Below are positions 47,068 through 55,958 of a stretch of DNA of 64,000 nt, piece after piece. The DNA comes from Sphingopyxis sp. H073 (lineage in GTDB: Bacteria; Pseudomonadota; Alphaproteobacteria; Sphingomonadales; Sphingomonadaceae), in NCBI RefSeq assembly GCF_001468395.1, contig NZ_LNSG01000010.1, forward strand, positions 1 to 64,000, in the 5' to 3' direction. A program made the translations under genes and the position numbers. Each line of letters opens with the position of its first letter. Position 1 is the stretch's first letter. A model generated the notes under the pieces. The model saw nothing but the letters and a program-made list of their open reading frames with translations. It was not told where the DNA came from and did not search any database.

Positions 47068-47445
47068 ATGCTGTCCAGCCTGCCCCCCCGCGAACGCGAG
47101 ATCGTCGATATTCTCTATGAGCGCGGGGCCTCGACGGTGACCGAGATTGGCGACGCGCTGTCCGACGCGCTGTCGGGTTCGGCAATCCGCGCGATGCTGA
47201 AGCGGCTCGAGGCGAAGGGCTTCGTGGCGCGCGAGGCGTCGGAACGCGGCTTTGTCTATGCGCCGAGCGTGTCGGACAAGGCGGCGCGCAAGTCGGCGCT
47301 GAGCCAGGTCGTGCGCGTCTTCTTCAACGGATCGGCGACGAGTGCCGCTGCGGCTCTGCTCGGTATGCAGGACGAAATGACGGGCGCCGATCTCGACGAA
47401 CTTGAAAAGATGATCGCAAAAGCCCGCGACGGGAGGATGAAATGA
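47068..47445 (+). CDS. BlaI/MecI-family repressor
   Basis: A 125-residue winged-helix protein: LPPREREIVDILYERGASTVTEIGDAL, then SAIRAMLKRLEAKGFV (recognition helix region) and the wing SERGFVYAPSVS, followed by a C-terminal dimerisation helix (LDELEKMIAKARDG). It represses target genes by binding TACA/TGTA dyads until cleaved or released through a membrane sensor peptidase. The partner is encoded next, overlapping by ATGA. The ATG at 47068 was chosen over a GTG three codons upstream. Confidence 0.93.
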   Translation: MLSSLPPREREIVDILYERGASTVTEIGDALSDALSGSAIRAMLKRLEAKGFVAREASERGFVYAPSVSDKAARKSALSQVVRVFFNGSATSAAAALLGMQDEMTGADLDELEKMIAKARDGRMK

Positions 47446-49115
47446 CTACGAGCGCCATGCTGCTGGGCCTTGCCTGGAAGTCGCTGGTGATTGCGGGACT
47501 CACGCTCGTCGTGCTGCGGCTCGCGCGGTCGCGCTCGGCGGGTGAGCGCTCGATGGTCGCGCATGCGGGGCTCGCAGCGCTGCTCGCGCTTCCCGCCGCG
47601 ATCCTTTTTCTGCCGAAATGGGCACCGCTGCCGCAGCATTGGTTTGCCGGCGATGCGCCCGTCGCGGCGATGGTTTCAGGAGTTCCGGCCGCCGATCCGG
47701 GCCCCGTCGCGATGCCGGTCCCGACCGCGGTCGAGGCTGCGGGCTCGGCGCCGGTGACCTTTCCCGCTCTCGCCGATATCGCGCCCTTTCTCTATCTCGC
47801 TCCGCTCGCGCTGCTGTGCGGAGTGATGCTGCTTGCGGTCGTGCGGCTGTTCGCGATGCGCCGCCGCGCAGAAATCCTCGTCGAGGGATCGTGGCTGTCG
47901 GCGCTTGCCGAGGCGCAGCGGCGCATGGGGTTCAAACATGGCACCGCGTTGCTGGTGAGCGAGGAACTGCGCTCGCCGATCAGCTGGGGTGTGCTGCGCC
48001 CGACGATCGTGCTCAATCCGCGCGCGGTCGATGCGGTCGACGAGGCGGAAGCGATCATCGCGCACGAACTGGCGCATGTCGCACGGCTCGACTGGGCGAA
48101 GCTGCTCGGCGCGCGAATCGCCTGCGCGGTCTTCTGGTTCAACCCGCTGGTGTGGATGCTCGCGCGTGAAAGCCACCAGCTGCGCGAGGAGGCGGCCGAC
48201 GATGCCGTGCTGATGGCCGACATCGACGGGCCCGACTATGCGACCCTGCTCGTCGGCGCGGCGCGCCATGACAATCAGGGGGCGCTGCTGGCCGCGCATG
48301 GCGTCGCGCCGGGCAGGAACAGCCTGAAGCGCCGGATCACGCGCGTGCTCGATGCCAGCCTGAAGCGCGGACCGGCGAGCGCGGGCTGGATGCTGACGAG
48401 CCTCGTTGTGCTCGCAGGTATCACCGCGCCGCTCGCGGCTTTTTCGGCAACCGCAGATAAAAAGGTGGCGCTGGAGTTCCCCGCTCCCGCCGCCGCCACC
48501 GCCCCGGCCGCGACGCAGCAGGTCGCCGCGGCCGCGGGCGGGGTCAATCCTGACGGCGAGGCCGCTGCCGACCCGTCGCGGCCGCTGAGCGCCGACGAAC
48601 TGATCGGCATGCGCGCGGTCGGCGTCACGCCCGAATATGCGGCCGAGATGCGCGAGCATAACGGCCCGATGACCGCCGACGAAATCATCGGCGCCAAGGC
48701 GACCGGCGTCGATCCCGCCTATATCAAGAAAATGCGCGGCCTTTTCCCCGGCGTCAGCCTCGACGATCTGGTGGGCGCTTCGGCGCTGCACATCGAACCC
48801 TCCTTCGCCCGCGACATGAAGACGCATTTCCCCGACATCGGCATCGACGATGTGATCGCGCTGAAGGCGATGGGGGTCGACTGCGACTTTGTGACCGACA
48901 TGCGCAAGGCGGGGGTGCGCATCCGCAGCGCCGATGACGCGATCGAACTGCGCGCGACGGGCGGATGGGCCGCCGCGAAGGACCGCAAGGACGATCGGGG
49001 CGCGACCGTCCGGGTTGGCCACGGCGCGGTGGTCGAGGCGCGCGGCGCCGATGGTCGCGTGACGCGCGTCGAGGTTCCCGAGCCCCCGGAGCCGCCGGAA
49101 ACGCCCGCGACCTGA
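47442..49115 (+). CDS. M56 (BlaR1-type) membrane sensor peptidase with C-terminal repeats
   Basis: A 557-residue protein. Four N-terminal membrane helices surround a cytoplasmic zinc-peptidase region with HELAH near residue 207 and DDAVLM near 250 (the third zinc ligand region EEAADDA); a further helix (MLTSLVVLAGITAPLAAFSA) leads to an extracellular tail. In place of the penicillin-binding sensor of BlaR1, the tail holds about five ~22-residue repeats (~382-507) of the pattern (S/T)ADELIGxxAxGVxPEYxxxMR. Function: signalling to BlaI in response to an unknown stimulus. Overlaps blaI by 4 bp; an exported protein with the same repeats follows. Confidence 0.9.
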   Translation: MTTSAMLLGLAWKSLVIAGLTLVVLRLARSRSAGERSMVAHAGLAALLALPAAILFLPKWAPLPQHWFAGDAPVAAMVSGVPAADPGPVAMPVPTAVEAAGSAPVTFPALADIAPFLYLAPLALLCGVMLLAVVRLFAMRRRAEILVEGSWLSALAEAQRRMGFKHGTALLVSEELRSPISWGVLRPTIVLNPRAVDAVDEAEAIIAHELAHVARLDWAKLLGARIACAVFWFNPLVWMLARESHQLREEAADDAVLMADIDGPDYATLLVGAARHDNQGALLAAHGVAPGRNSLKRRITRVLDASLKRGPASAGWMLTSLVVLAGITAPLAAFSATADKKVALEFPAPAAATAPAATQQVAAAAGGVNPDGEAAADPSRPLSADELIGMRAVGVTPEYAAEMREHNGPMTADEIIGAKATGVDPAYIKKMRGLFPGVSLDDLVGASALHIEPSFARDMKTHFPDIGIDDVIALKAMGVDCDFVTDMRKAGVRIRSADDAIELRATGGWAAAKDRKDDRGATVRVGHGAVVEARGADGRVTRVEVPEPPEPPETPAT

Positions 49116-49220
49116 CGTTCGTCCAAACCCGACTTCCGTTGATCGAAGCCCTGTTTTGAAACGCCGTCGCGGCGGCGAGCGATGACGCTCGCGCGGCGCA
49201 CGGAGGGAGGAGTGCACCTA

Positions 49221-49958
49221 ATGAAGATCCCGATGATGCTTGTCGGCGCCGCTTTGCTGTCGGTTTTCGCCTGCGCCGCGCCAAGCACGGCCGCCGATCC
49301 GCCCGTGCCGGGCGATATCGCCTGGCGCGCGGATCCGGCGACGTCCGACGGCGGGCCGCTGCTCCGCGTCAGCCGCAAGACATCGAGCAGCGATGTCGTG
49401 ATCGACGGAACGCGGAGCGAATTTGCCGGTGCAAGGGCTGCGCTGGGTGGCGGGCCGGGTCCGATCAGCTTCACCGTCGTCCATGAGGCCGGAACCCTTG
49501 CCTGTTCGGGGCGGCTGACCGGCGCCTTCGACGGCGAAGGCGATTGCCGCTTCACCGCCGATACCGGGTTCGAAAGGGCGCTGGAACAGCGCGGCCTCGC
49601 CCCCGACGACCGGGGCGACCTGCTCGCGATGCTGCTCGTCGATGCGACCGTCGAACTCGCCGACGGGCTGACGCGCGAAGGTGTGAAGCCCAAGGACAAT
49701 GGCGACCTGATCGCCGCCGCGGCGCTGGGCGTCACGCCAGCCTATGTCCGCGACCTCAGATCGGAGGCGCTGGTGCTGACCGGGGTCGAGGATGCGATCG
49801 CCTGCAAGGCGCTCGGTGTCGACGGCGCCTATGTGCGCGGGCTGGCCGACGCGGGATACCGGAAACTTGCGGCCGACGAGGTCCTCGGAATGAAGGCGAT
49901 GGACGTGTCGCCCGAATATGCCCGGGCGATGAACCGCGCGGCGCGGGGTGGCCAGTGA
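49221..49958 (+). CDS. Exported protein sharing the repeats of the M56 sensor
   Basis: A 245-residue protein. The signal peptide (MKIPMMLVGAALLSVFACAA) may be of lipoprotein type (SVFAC). A ~130-residue N-terminal beta-rich part has no family I recognise (DVVIDGTRSEFAG, SFTVVHEAGTLACSGRL). Residues ~157-243 carry three repeats: DLIAAAALGVTPAYVRDLR, DAIACKALGVDGAYVRGL and DEVLGMKAMDVSPEYARAM. These are close in pattern to the tail of the peptidase encoded just upstream, suggesting that the two proteins interact or compete. GGGAGG precedes the ATG. Its stop overlaps the next gene's GTG start. Confidence 0.8.
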   Translation: MKIPMMLVGAALLSVFACAAPSTAADPPVPGDIAWRADPATSDGGPLLRVSRKTSSSDVVIDGTRSEFAGARAALGGGPGPISFTVVHEAGTLACSGRLTGAFDGEGDCRFTADTGFERALEQRGLAPDDRGDLLAMLLVDATVELADGLTREGVKPKDNGDLIAAAALGVTPAYVRDLRSEALVLTGVEDAIACKALGVDGAYVRGLADAGYRKLAADEVLGMKAMDVSPEYARAMNRAARGGQ

Positions 49959-52048
49959 AGTCGACGATCAGCCTTTCGGCCATCGCCGCCGCGCTGTCGG
50001 CTTTGCCCGTCGCGGCGCAGGATGCCACCGTCGCTGGCGATGCTCCGCCGCCGGTTGCCGCCTCTGCGGGAGCGACGGGCACGGCGCGGCAGGTCTTCGC
50101 GCCCGCCGACTTCGCGCGCTACGCGCCGAAGAACGCCTATGACATGCTCGTGCAGGTTCCGGGCTTCTCGATCCGCGATAACGAGAATTTGCGCGGGCTG
50201 GGGCAGGCGACGGGCAACGTCCTGTTCAACGGCGAGCGGCCGTCGAACAAGGCCGACGACATGTACACCCAGCTGTCGCGCATCCCGGCCGAGAATGTCG
50301 AGCGGATCGAGATCGTCGACGGCGCGACGCTCGACATCCCCGGACTGTCGGGGCAGGTCGCCAATATCGTCTATCGCGCCGACAGTATCTCGGGGCAGTT
50401 TTCGTGGAAGCCCGAGTTTCGCGCCCATTACACCGATGCCCTGTTCACCCGCGCCGACGTTTCGGTGCGCGGTCGGTCGGGGCAGATCGAATATGAGGCG
50501 GCGCTGAGCAACGACGACTCGGCGCGCAGCGGCGCGGGTGGGCCGACGCTGATCTATGACGGCGCGGGAAATATCATCGAGCGGCGCGAGGACAGCTGGA
50601 ACACGCATTACGATACGCCGAAGCTGTCGGGACGCATCACCTGGGATCCGCCGGGCGATACGGTTGCCAATCTGGGCGGGCATTATCAGCGCAAATATGA
50701 CCGCTATTATGAGGATGGCGTGCGGACGAGCCCCGGAACGCCCGATCGCATCCGCACCGTCTATGAAAATGCAGACAGCTGGAATTACGAGGTTTCGGGC
50801 GATTACCAGTTCGGCTTCGGGCCGGGGAAGCTCAAGCTGATCGGGCTGCGGCGGTTCAGTCACGAGCCGTACAAGCAGGAGATCGTCACGACGCCGGTGG
50901 GCGGCATCGCGACCGGCGATCGCTTCGCGCAGACCGGTGACCTTGGCGAAACGATCGCGCGCGGCGAGTATCAGTGGAAGCTGTTTGGCGGCGACTGGCA
51001 GCTGTCGGGCGAGGCGGCGTTCAACACGCTCGACAATGTCGCGTCGATCGCGGTGCTCGATCCGTCGGGCACGTGGGTCGGCCAGCCGTTCGACGGCGGC
51101 ACCGGCGGCGTCAGCGAGGACCGCTACGAAGGCCTGCTCAGCTTCGGGCGCAAGCTGACCGACAAGCTGACCGTCCAGATCGTCGCGGGCGCCGAACATT
51201 CGACGATCACCCAGACGGGCGCGAACGGTCTGACGCGCAGCTTCTTTCGCCCGAAGGGGTCGTTGACGCTCGCCTGGGCGCCGTCGGCCGATTTCGATGC
51301 GTCGCTGAAGATTCGGCGGCGGGTGCTCCAGCTCAGCTTCTATGACTTCCTCGCGCGCGCCTTCCTCAACGACGGGAACGAGAATCAGAGCAACAACGAC
51401 CTGAGGCCGCAGCAGGACTGGAGCTACGAGCTCGAGATCAACAAGAAGCTCGGCGCGTGGGGTTCGACCAAGCTCTATCTCGTCTTTCGCGACGTCGAGG
51501 ACCGCGTCGATGTCGTGCCCGTCGGCTCGAACGGCGGCGAAGGCGTCGGCAATATTGCGAAGGCGAAGGCGGGCGCGGTCGAATGGTCTTCGACGATCAA
51601 CCTCGATCCGGCCGGGATCAAGGGGATGAAGGTCGAGTCGAGCGCGCTGTTCCAGAAAAGCTCGCTACGCGACCCCTTCACCGGCGAGAAGCGGCAGTGG
51701 AGCGGTTTCACCGATCGCGTCGTCGATGTCAGCGTGCGCCACGATATTCCCGGCAGCGACTGGGCGTGGGGCGCCGGCGCCAATTATTCGCACTACCAGC
51801 CCAGTTACCGCCGCAACCAGTCGGACAAGGTGTGGGAAGGGCCGGTCTTCGCGAACGTCTTCGTCGAGCACAAGAATGTGATGGGACTGACCGTCCGCGC
51901 GCAGATCCGCAACATCGCCAACGCGCGCTCGAAGCGCGATCGAACCGTCTATACGGGCGTGCGCGGCCAGAGCCCGATCGCGTTCGTCGAGGAACGCGAC
52001 CGGCTCATCGGTCCGATCTTCGCGGTTTCGGTGCGCGGGAATTTCTGA
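49955..52048 (+). CDS. TonB-dependent receptor-like outer-membrane protein
   Basis: A 697-residue protein. Signal peptide (STISLSAIAAALSALPVAAQ), then a plug domain (NAYDMLVQVPGFSIRDNENLRGLGQATGNVLFNG, ENVERIEIVDGATLDIPG; ~55-130) and a ~560-residue barrel of alternating strands ending in GPIFAVSVRGNF with the C-terminal Phe recognised by the Bam machinery. No TonB box is obvious. The start is GTG at 49955, coupled by GTGA to the upstream gene. Substrate uptake or an accessory role in the repeat-protein system is possible; the ligand is unknown. Confidence 0.88.
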   Translation: MKSTISLSAIAAALSALPVAAQDATVAGDAPPPVAASAGATGTARQVFAPADFARYAPKNAYDMLVQVPGFSIRDNENLRGLGQATGNVLFNGERPSNKADDMYTQLSRIPAENVERIEIVDGATLDIPGLSGQVANIVYRADSISGQFSWKPEFRAHYTDALFTRADVSVRGRSGQIEYEAALSNDDSARSGAGGPTLIYDGAGNIIERREDSWNTHYDTPKLSGRITWDPPGDTVANLGGHYQRKYDRYYEDGVRTSPGTPDRIRTVYENADSWNYEVSGDYQFGFGPGKLKLIGLRRFSHEPYKQEIVTTPVGGIATGDRFAQTGDLGETIARGEYQWKLFGGDWQLSGEAAFNTLDNVASIAVLDPSGTWVGQPFDGGTGGVSEDRYEGLLSFGRKLTDKLTVQIVAGAEHSTITQTGANGLTRSFFRPKGSLTLAWAPSADFDASLKIRRRVLQLSFYDFLARAFLNDGNENQSNNDLRPQQDWSYELEINKKLGAWGSTKLYLVFRDVEDRVDVVPVGSNGGEGVGNIAKAKAGAVEWSSTINLDPAGIKGMKVESSALFQKSSLRDPFTGEKRQWSGFTDRVVDVSVRHDIPGSDWAWGAGANYSHYQPSYRRNQSDKVWEGPVFANVFVEHKNVMGLTVRAQIRNIANARSKRDRTVYTGVRGQSPIAFVEERDRLIGPIFAVSVRGNF

Positions 52049-52067
52049 TGGCCGCTATGGTGCGGGG

Positions 52068-52451
52068 ATGACCGCGCGCCGGACCAAGATCTTTTTCGAT
52101 GGCGGATGCCGCCCGAACCCCGGTCCGATCGAGGTCGCGGTGGTCGCGGGCGGCGCCGTCATGATCGAGCAGGGCCTTGGCGAGGGAAGCAGCCTCGATG
52201 CCGAGTGGCTGGCGCTGATCGCCGCGCTGCGGTTCGCGCGGGAGCGAGGGATCGACGATTTCGTGCTGCTCGGTGATTCGGCATCGGTCGTGGCGCAGGC
52301 CATGGGGAGGGTCCCGGCGCGCGGTGCGGCGGCGGCGCATCTGGCGGCCTTCCGCGATCTGGCCGGCGCCGGCCCGGCGCCGCGGGTCCGGCATATCGGG
52401 CGGGCGCAGAATCTCGCGGGGATTGCGCTCGCAAAGCTGCATCCGCGCTGA
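52068..52451 (+). CDS. RNase H-like fold protein (ribonuclease HI-like)
   Basis: A 127-residue protein with the RNase H start KIFFDGGCRPNPGP (first catalytic Asp at ~11), a Glu in LDAEWLALIAAL (~46) and an Asp in LLGDSASVVAQAM (~70). The fourth acidic residue of RNase HI, expected near the C-terminus in a (A/E)D motif, is replaced in RAQNLAGIAL. Members bind or cleave RNA-DNA hybrids; three of four metal ligands remain, so activity is uncertain. It lies 19 bp after the TonB receptor gene and may be co-transcribed. Confidence 0.8.
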   Translation: MTARRTKIFFDGGCRPNPGPIEVAVVAGGAVMIEQGLGEGSSLDAEWLALIAALRFARERGIDDFVLLGDSASVVAQAMGRVPARGAAAAHLAAFRDLAGAGPAPRVRHIGRAQNLAGIALAKLHPR

Positions 52452-52460
52452 GGGCTTGCG

Positions 52461-53486
52461 TCAGGCGTAGGCGTCTATCGCGGCGAGGTGCCTTGCCTTT
52501 TCGGCGTCGCCCAGGAACGATCCGGTGAAGCTGTTGCGCGCGAGCGTCACGAGGTCGGCCCTCGACAGGTCGAGCGCGTCGGCGACGGCAAGGTAATTGG
52601 CGTTCACATAGCCGCCGAAATAGCTGGGGTCGTCGCTGTTGACGGTCGCGTGAAGACCGGCGTCGAGCATGGTCTTGAGCGGATGATCGGCGATGTCGCG
52701 GACGACGCACAGCTTGAGGTTCGAAAGCGGGCAGACGGTGAGGGTCATGCTCTCGCCCGCGAGGCGCTTGACCAGCGCGGTATCCTCAAGGCTGCGGTTG
52801 CCGTGGTCGATGCGGTCGACTTTCAGGAGGTCGAGCGCCTCGTGGACATAGGCGGGTGGGCCTTCTTCGCCGGCGTGCGCGACGATCTTGAGGCCCAGCC
52901 CCTTGGCGCGCGCAAACACGCGCTCGAATTTCGAGGGCGGATGACCGACCTCTGAGGAATCGAGGCCAACGCCGGCGATCCGGTCCAAATAGGGCAGCGC
53001 TTCGTCGAGCGTCGCTTCGGCATCGGCTTCGCTAAGGTGGCGCAGGAAGCACAGGATGAGCTTCGAGGTCATGCCGTAGGTCGTCCGGGCATCGTCGAGC
53101 GCGCGGGTGATGCCGGCGATGACCGTCGCGAAGGCGACGCCGCGTGACGTATGGCCCTGCGGGTCGAAGAAGATTTCAATGTGGCGGACGTTGTCAGCGT
53201 CGGCGCGCGCGCAATAGGCGGCGGTGAGGTCGTAAAAATCCCGCTCGGTGTGGAGGACGCCCATCCCTTGGTAATAGATGTCGAGGAAATCCTGGAGGTT
53301 CGAAAAGGCGTAGGCGGCGCGGACCTCTTCGACGCTGGCGAAGGGAATGGCGACATTGTTGCGCTGTGCCAGTTCGAACATCAGCTCGGGCTCGAGCGAG
53401 CCCTCGATATGCAGATGCAGTTCGGCCTTCGGCAGGCCCGCGATGAAGGCGGCGCGCTCGGCCGCCGACACGAAACCTTCAGGCAT
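52461..53486 (-). CDS. Adenosine deaminase-family protein, probably adenine deaminase
   Basis: A 341-residue amidohydrolase. Zinc site HLHIEGS (~24-30), HAGEEGPP (~200), catalytic Glu in that motif, DHGN (~225) and SDDPSYFGGY (~280-289). The SNLKLCVV and DDPSYFGGY motifs fit the adenine deaminase (Aah1-like) subgroup, which converts adenine to hypoxanthine, better than adenosine deaminase. The ATG at 53486 overlaps the upstream phosphoribosyltransferase gene by 8 bp. Together the pair would turn adenine into hypoxanthine and then IMP. Confidence 0.9.
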   Translation of the reverse strand: MPEGFVSAAERAAFIAGLPKAELHLHIEGSLEPELMFELAQRNNVAIPFASVEEVRAAYAFSNLQDFLDIYYQGMGVLHTERDFYDLTAAYCARADADNVRHIEIFFDPQGHTSRGVAFATVIAGITRALDDARTTYGMTSKLILCFLRHLSEADAEATLDEALPYLDRIAGVGLDSSEVGHPPSKFERVFARAKGLGLKIVAHAGEEGPPAYVHEALDLLKVDRIDHGNRSLEDTALVKRLAGESMTLTVCPLSNLKLCVVRDIADHPLKTMLDAGLHATVNSDDPSYFGGYVNANYLAVADALDLSRADLVTLARNSFTGSFLGDAEKARHLAAIDAYA

Positions 53487-54066
53487 CGGGCGCTTCCTCC
53501 CCCTCATTTTCTTCGCGCAGGATGATCGCCGCCTCGGGCTTGTGGTGGCGGATTTCCTCAGGCGTCAGTCCGTCGATCTCGTGCGGGAAGATCAGCCACT
53601 GGTCGGTTTCGTGGACGAAATAGTCGGGGTGGAGGTCGGTAACGTTGCGGCGCGGCTTGAACCACACCGTCGCTATGCGGATGTCGCGTGGCATATTGTT
53701 GCGACAGCGCGCCTTCAGTTCGGCGATGAAAGCGCGGATGCTGCGGCCGCTGTCGAACACATCGTCGATGATCAGCAGCCGATCGTCGGGGTTCAGTGTA
53801 TCGATGAGATAGCCCAAAGCGAAGACGCGAACATGTGGATCCTGATCGTCGATGCCTTTGTACGACGACGTGCGGATTGCGATATGGTCGCAATGGTGGC
53901 CGTGATAGTCGAGCAGTTCCTGCACCGCGATCCCGACCGGCGCGCCGCCACGCCAGATGCCGACGAGGTGCGTCGGGCGAAAGCCGCTGTCGATCACCTG
54001 CGTGCCCAGTCGTAGCGAATCGGCGAGCAGTTCGTTCGCGCTGATGAAGATTTTCGCGTCGCTCAT
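53479..54066 (-). CDS. Purine-type phosphoribosyltransferase
   Basis: A 195-residue type I phosphoribosyltransferase with the PRPP loop LLIIDDVFDSGRSI (~100-113) and IWRGGAPVGIAVQELL (~37-52, the PPi loop). The hood and C-terminal part (TVWFKPRRNVTDLHPDYFVHETDQWLIFPHE) resemble hypoxanthine/xanthine-type enzymes. It joins a purine base to PRPP. Co-occurrence with an adenine deaminase gene, overlapping by 8 bp, suggests hypoxanthine as substrate (inference). Confidence 0.87.
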   Translation of the reverse strand: MSDAKIFISANELLADSLRLGTQVIDSGFRPTHLVGIWRGGAPVGIAVQELLDYHGHHCDHIAIRTSSYKGIDDQDPHVRVFALGYLIDTLNPDDRLLIIDDVFDSGRSIRAFIAELKARCRNNMPRDIRIATVWFKPRRNVTDLHPDYFVHETDQWLIFPHEIDGLTPEEIRHHKPEAAIILREENEGEEAPDA

Positions 54067-54107
54067 GCCCCCGAACTAGTCCGCCCCTCGACATTTGTCA
54101 TGCGCGT

Positions 54108-54131
54108 CATTATGTATGGCATTATGTATGG
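54108..54131. promoter_or_regulatory. Tandem 12-bp direct repeat upstream of the DUF983-mocR pair
   Basis: CATTATGTATGG occurs twice head to tail (54108-54119 and 54120-54131) in the 84-bp divergent gap between the phosphoribosyltransferase and DUF983 genes. MocR-type regulators often bind direct repeats, and a mocR gene is the second gene downstream. A control site for that regulator is a reasonable guess. Confidence 0.5.
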
Positions 54132-54150
54132 TAATGCAGGATATGAGTCG

Positions 54151-54588
54151 ATGACTGGCGAACTGGAAGGCCGCGAAAAATGGCTGTGGATTTACCGGAC
54201 GGGGCTTCACGGCCTTTGCCCGCATTGCGGCGAGGGAAAGATGTTCCGGCGCTGGCTGAAGGTCCAGGATCGCTGCCCGCATTGCGGGCTCGACTATGAT
54301 TTCGCGGCACCCGATGACGGCCCGGCGTTTTTCTCGCTCTGCTTCATTGCCTTCCCGCTGTTGTTCCTCGTCGTGTGGTTCGAGGTCGCCTTCAACCCGC
54401 CATGGTGGATGCATCTGATCACCTCGGTGCCGCTGATGGTCATCCCGTGTCTCGCCGTGCTGCAGCCGATCAAGGGCTGGCTCGTCGCGTCGCAATATGT
54501 GAACAGGGCGCAGGAAGCGGGCACCGGCGCGCTGTGGGCGCAGCTCAATGCGCGCGCCAAGGGAGAGATGATCGACGCCGATGGCTGA
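54151..54588 (+). CDS. DUF983 family membrane protein with zinc-ribbon motif
   Basis: A 145-residue protein. Two CPHCG motifs (GLCPHCGEGKMF ~22-33 and DRCPHCGLDYDF ~41-52) form a zinc ribbon; two membrane helices follow (FFSLCFIAFPLLFLVVWFEV and LITSVPLMVIPCLAVLQP). This is the DUF983 layout, common in alphaproteobacteria and often near cytochrome oxidase genes, but with no defined function. The ATG at 54151 was chosen because the family begins shortly before the first zinc motif. Confidence 0.87.
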   Translation: MTGELEGREKWLWIYRTGLHGLCPHCGEGKMFRRWLKVQDRCPHCGLDYDFAAPDDGPAFFSLCFIAFPLLFLVVWFEVAFNPPWWMHLITSVPLMVIPCLAVLQPIKGWLVASQYVNRAQEAGTGALWAQLNARAKGEMIDADG

Positions 54589-55915
54589 CGGCTGGATACC
54601 CGACCTGACGCGGACGCGCGGCGCCAAATATGTCGTGATTGCCGACGCGATCGCGAATGCGGTCGAGACCGGCGCGCTGCGCAGCGGCGACCGCCTGCCG
54701 CCGCAGCGCGACCTTGCGGCGCGGCTGGGGATCGACCTTACCACCGTTACCAAGGCGTATGAACAGGCGCGGAGCGCCGGGCTGATCGGTGCGCGCGGAC
54801 GGGCGGGGAGCTTCGTGCTGCCGCAGGATGCGATCGCCGCGGGGCCGCCGCCGCGCGACACCGGAATGAACATGCCCCCCGAGGTCGAAGGCGGAACGTT
54901 GCTCGCGACGTGGGAGCGCACCGCCAGCGCGCTGCTGCGCGCGCCGGGCGCGGGCGGGCGGCTGCATTACGCCCCGGCGGGTGGACGTGAGGCCGACCGC
55001 GCCGCGGGAGCGGAGATTTTCGGCCGGATGGGGCTGGCGAGCGAGGCCGGCCAGGTCGTTGTCACGGCGGGGGCGCAGAGTGCGCTCCACGCGATCATCG
55101 GCGCGACGCTGGAGCGCGGCGATGTCGTGGCGTGCGGCACGCATGTCTATCCCGGCTTTCTCGCGCTGGCGCGCCGCGCGGGGCTGCGGCTGGCGCCGCT
55201 CGCGTGCGTCGAGGCGGATGCGCTGGAGGCGCTATGCCGGACGACGACGGTAGCGGCGCTCTATGTGGTGCCGACAAACGACAATCCAACCACCGTGACG
55301 ATCGCGGCCGACGACCGCGCGGCACTGGCGCGGGTGACGCGGCGGCATGGCGTGCGGATCATTGAGGACGATGCCTATGGCCAGCTTGCCGAAACGCCGA
55401 TCGCGCCGCTGTCGAGCTTCGCGCCCGAACTCGGCTGGTATGTCGCGAGCCTCTCCAAGACGATCTCGCCGGCGCTCCGCGTCGCGCATGTCCGCACGCC
55501 GTCGGTCGCGGACGCGCTGGCGCTCGCGGCCGAGGTGCATGATGCGAATGTGATGCCACCGCCGCTGGAGGCCGCGCTGGCGACGCGTTGGCTGGAGGAC
55601 GGCAGTTACGACCGGCTGATCGGCGAGACGCGGGCCGAGGCGGCGGCGCGGCAGGCGATCGCTGCGGAAGCGCTGCCGGCGGGACGTTATGCCGCGCATC
55701 CGTGCGGATATCATCTGTGGGTTCCGCTGGCGGATGAGCGCGCCATGGCGAAAGCCGCGAACGCGCTGCGCGAGGCAGGGATGATGGCGATCCCAGCCAC
55801 CAGTTTTGCGGCGTGCGACAGCAATGCTCGCGCGTTACGCGTCTCGCTCGGCGGCGCCATCGACCGGGATGGATTGAGGCGCGGACTGACGATGCTGGCA
55901 AAACATCTGCCCTGA
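54581..55915 (+). CDS. MocR-type regulator (GntR helix-turn-helix fused to aminotransferase-like domain)
   Basis: A 444-residue protein. The N-terminal GntR HTH has GALRSGDRLPPQRDLAARLGIDLTTVTKAYEQARSAGLI (~32-70), then a class I aminotransferase-fold domain with the PLP-binding Lys in ASLSKTISPALR (~293) and EDDAYGQL (~262). MocR proteins sense PLP-linked amino compounds. It overlaps the DUF983 gene by 8 bp, so the two are co-translated. Confidence 0.92.
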   Translation: MADGWIPDLTRTRGAKYVVIADAIANAVETGALRSGDRLPPQRDLAARLGIDLTTVTKAYEQARSAGLIGARGRAGSFVLPQDAIAAGPPPRDTGMNMPPEVEGGTLLATWERTASALLRAPGAGGRLHYAPAGGREADRAAGAEIFGRMGLASEAGQVVVTAGAQSALHAIIGATLERGDVVACGTHVYPGFLALARRAGLRLAPLACVEADALEALCRTTTVAALYVVPTNDNPTTVTIAADDRAALARVTRRHGVRIIEDDAYGQLAETPIAPLSSFAPELGWYVASLSKTISPALRVAHVRTPSVADALALAAEVHDANVMPPPLEAALATRWLEDGSYDRLIGETRAEAAARQAIAAEALPAGRYAAHPCGYHLWVPLADERAMAKAANALREAGMMAIPATSFAACDSNARALRVSLGGAIDRDGLRRGLTMLAKHLP

Positions 55916-55958
55916 TGGCCAGTGTCGGCTTTGGGGTGGATTTCAGCCTTTCAGTTCT

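Noticed and set aside
47442..49115. True BlaR1 (beta-lactam sensor)
   Set aside because: The M56 peptidase part fits, but no penicillin-binding domain (SxxK, SxN, KTG) follows; the tail is made of repeats.
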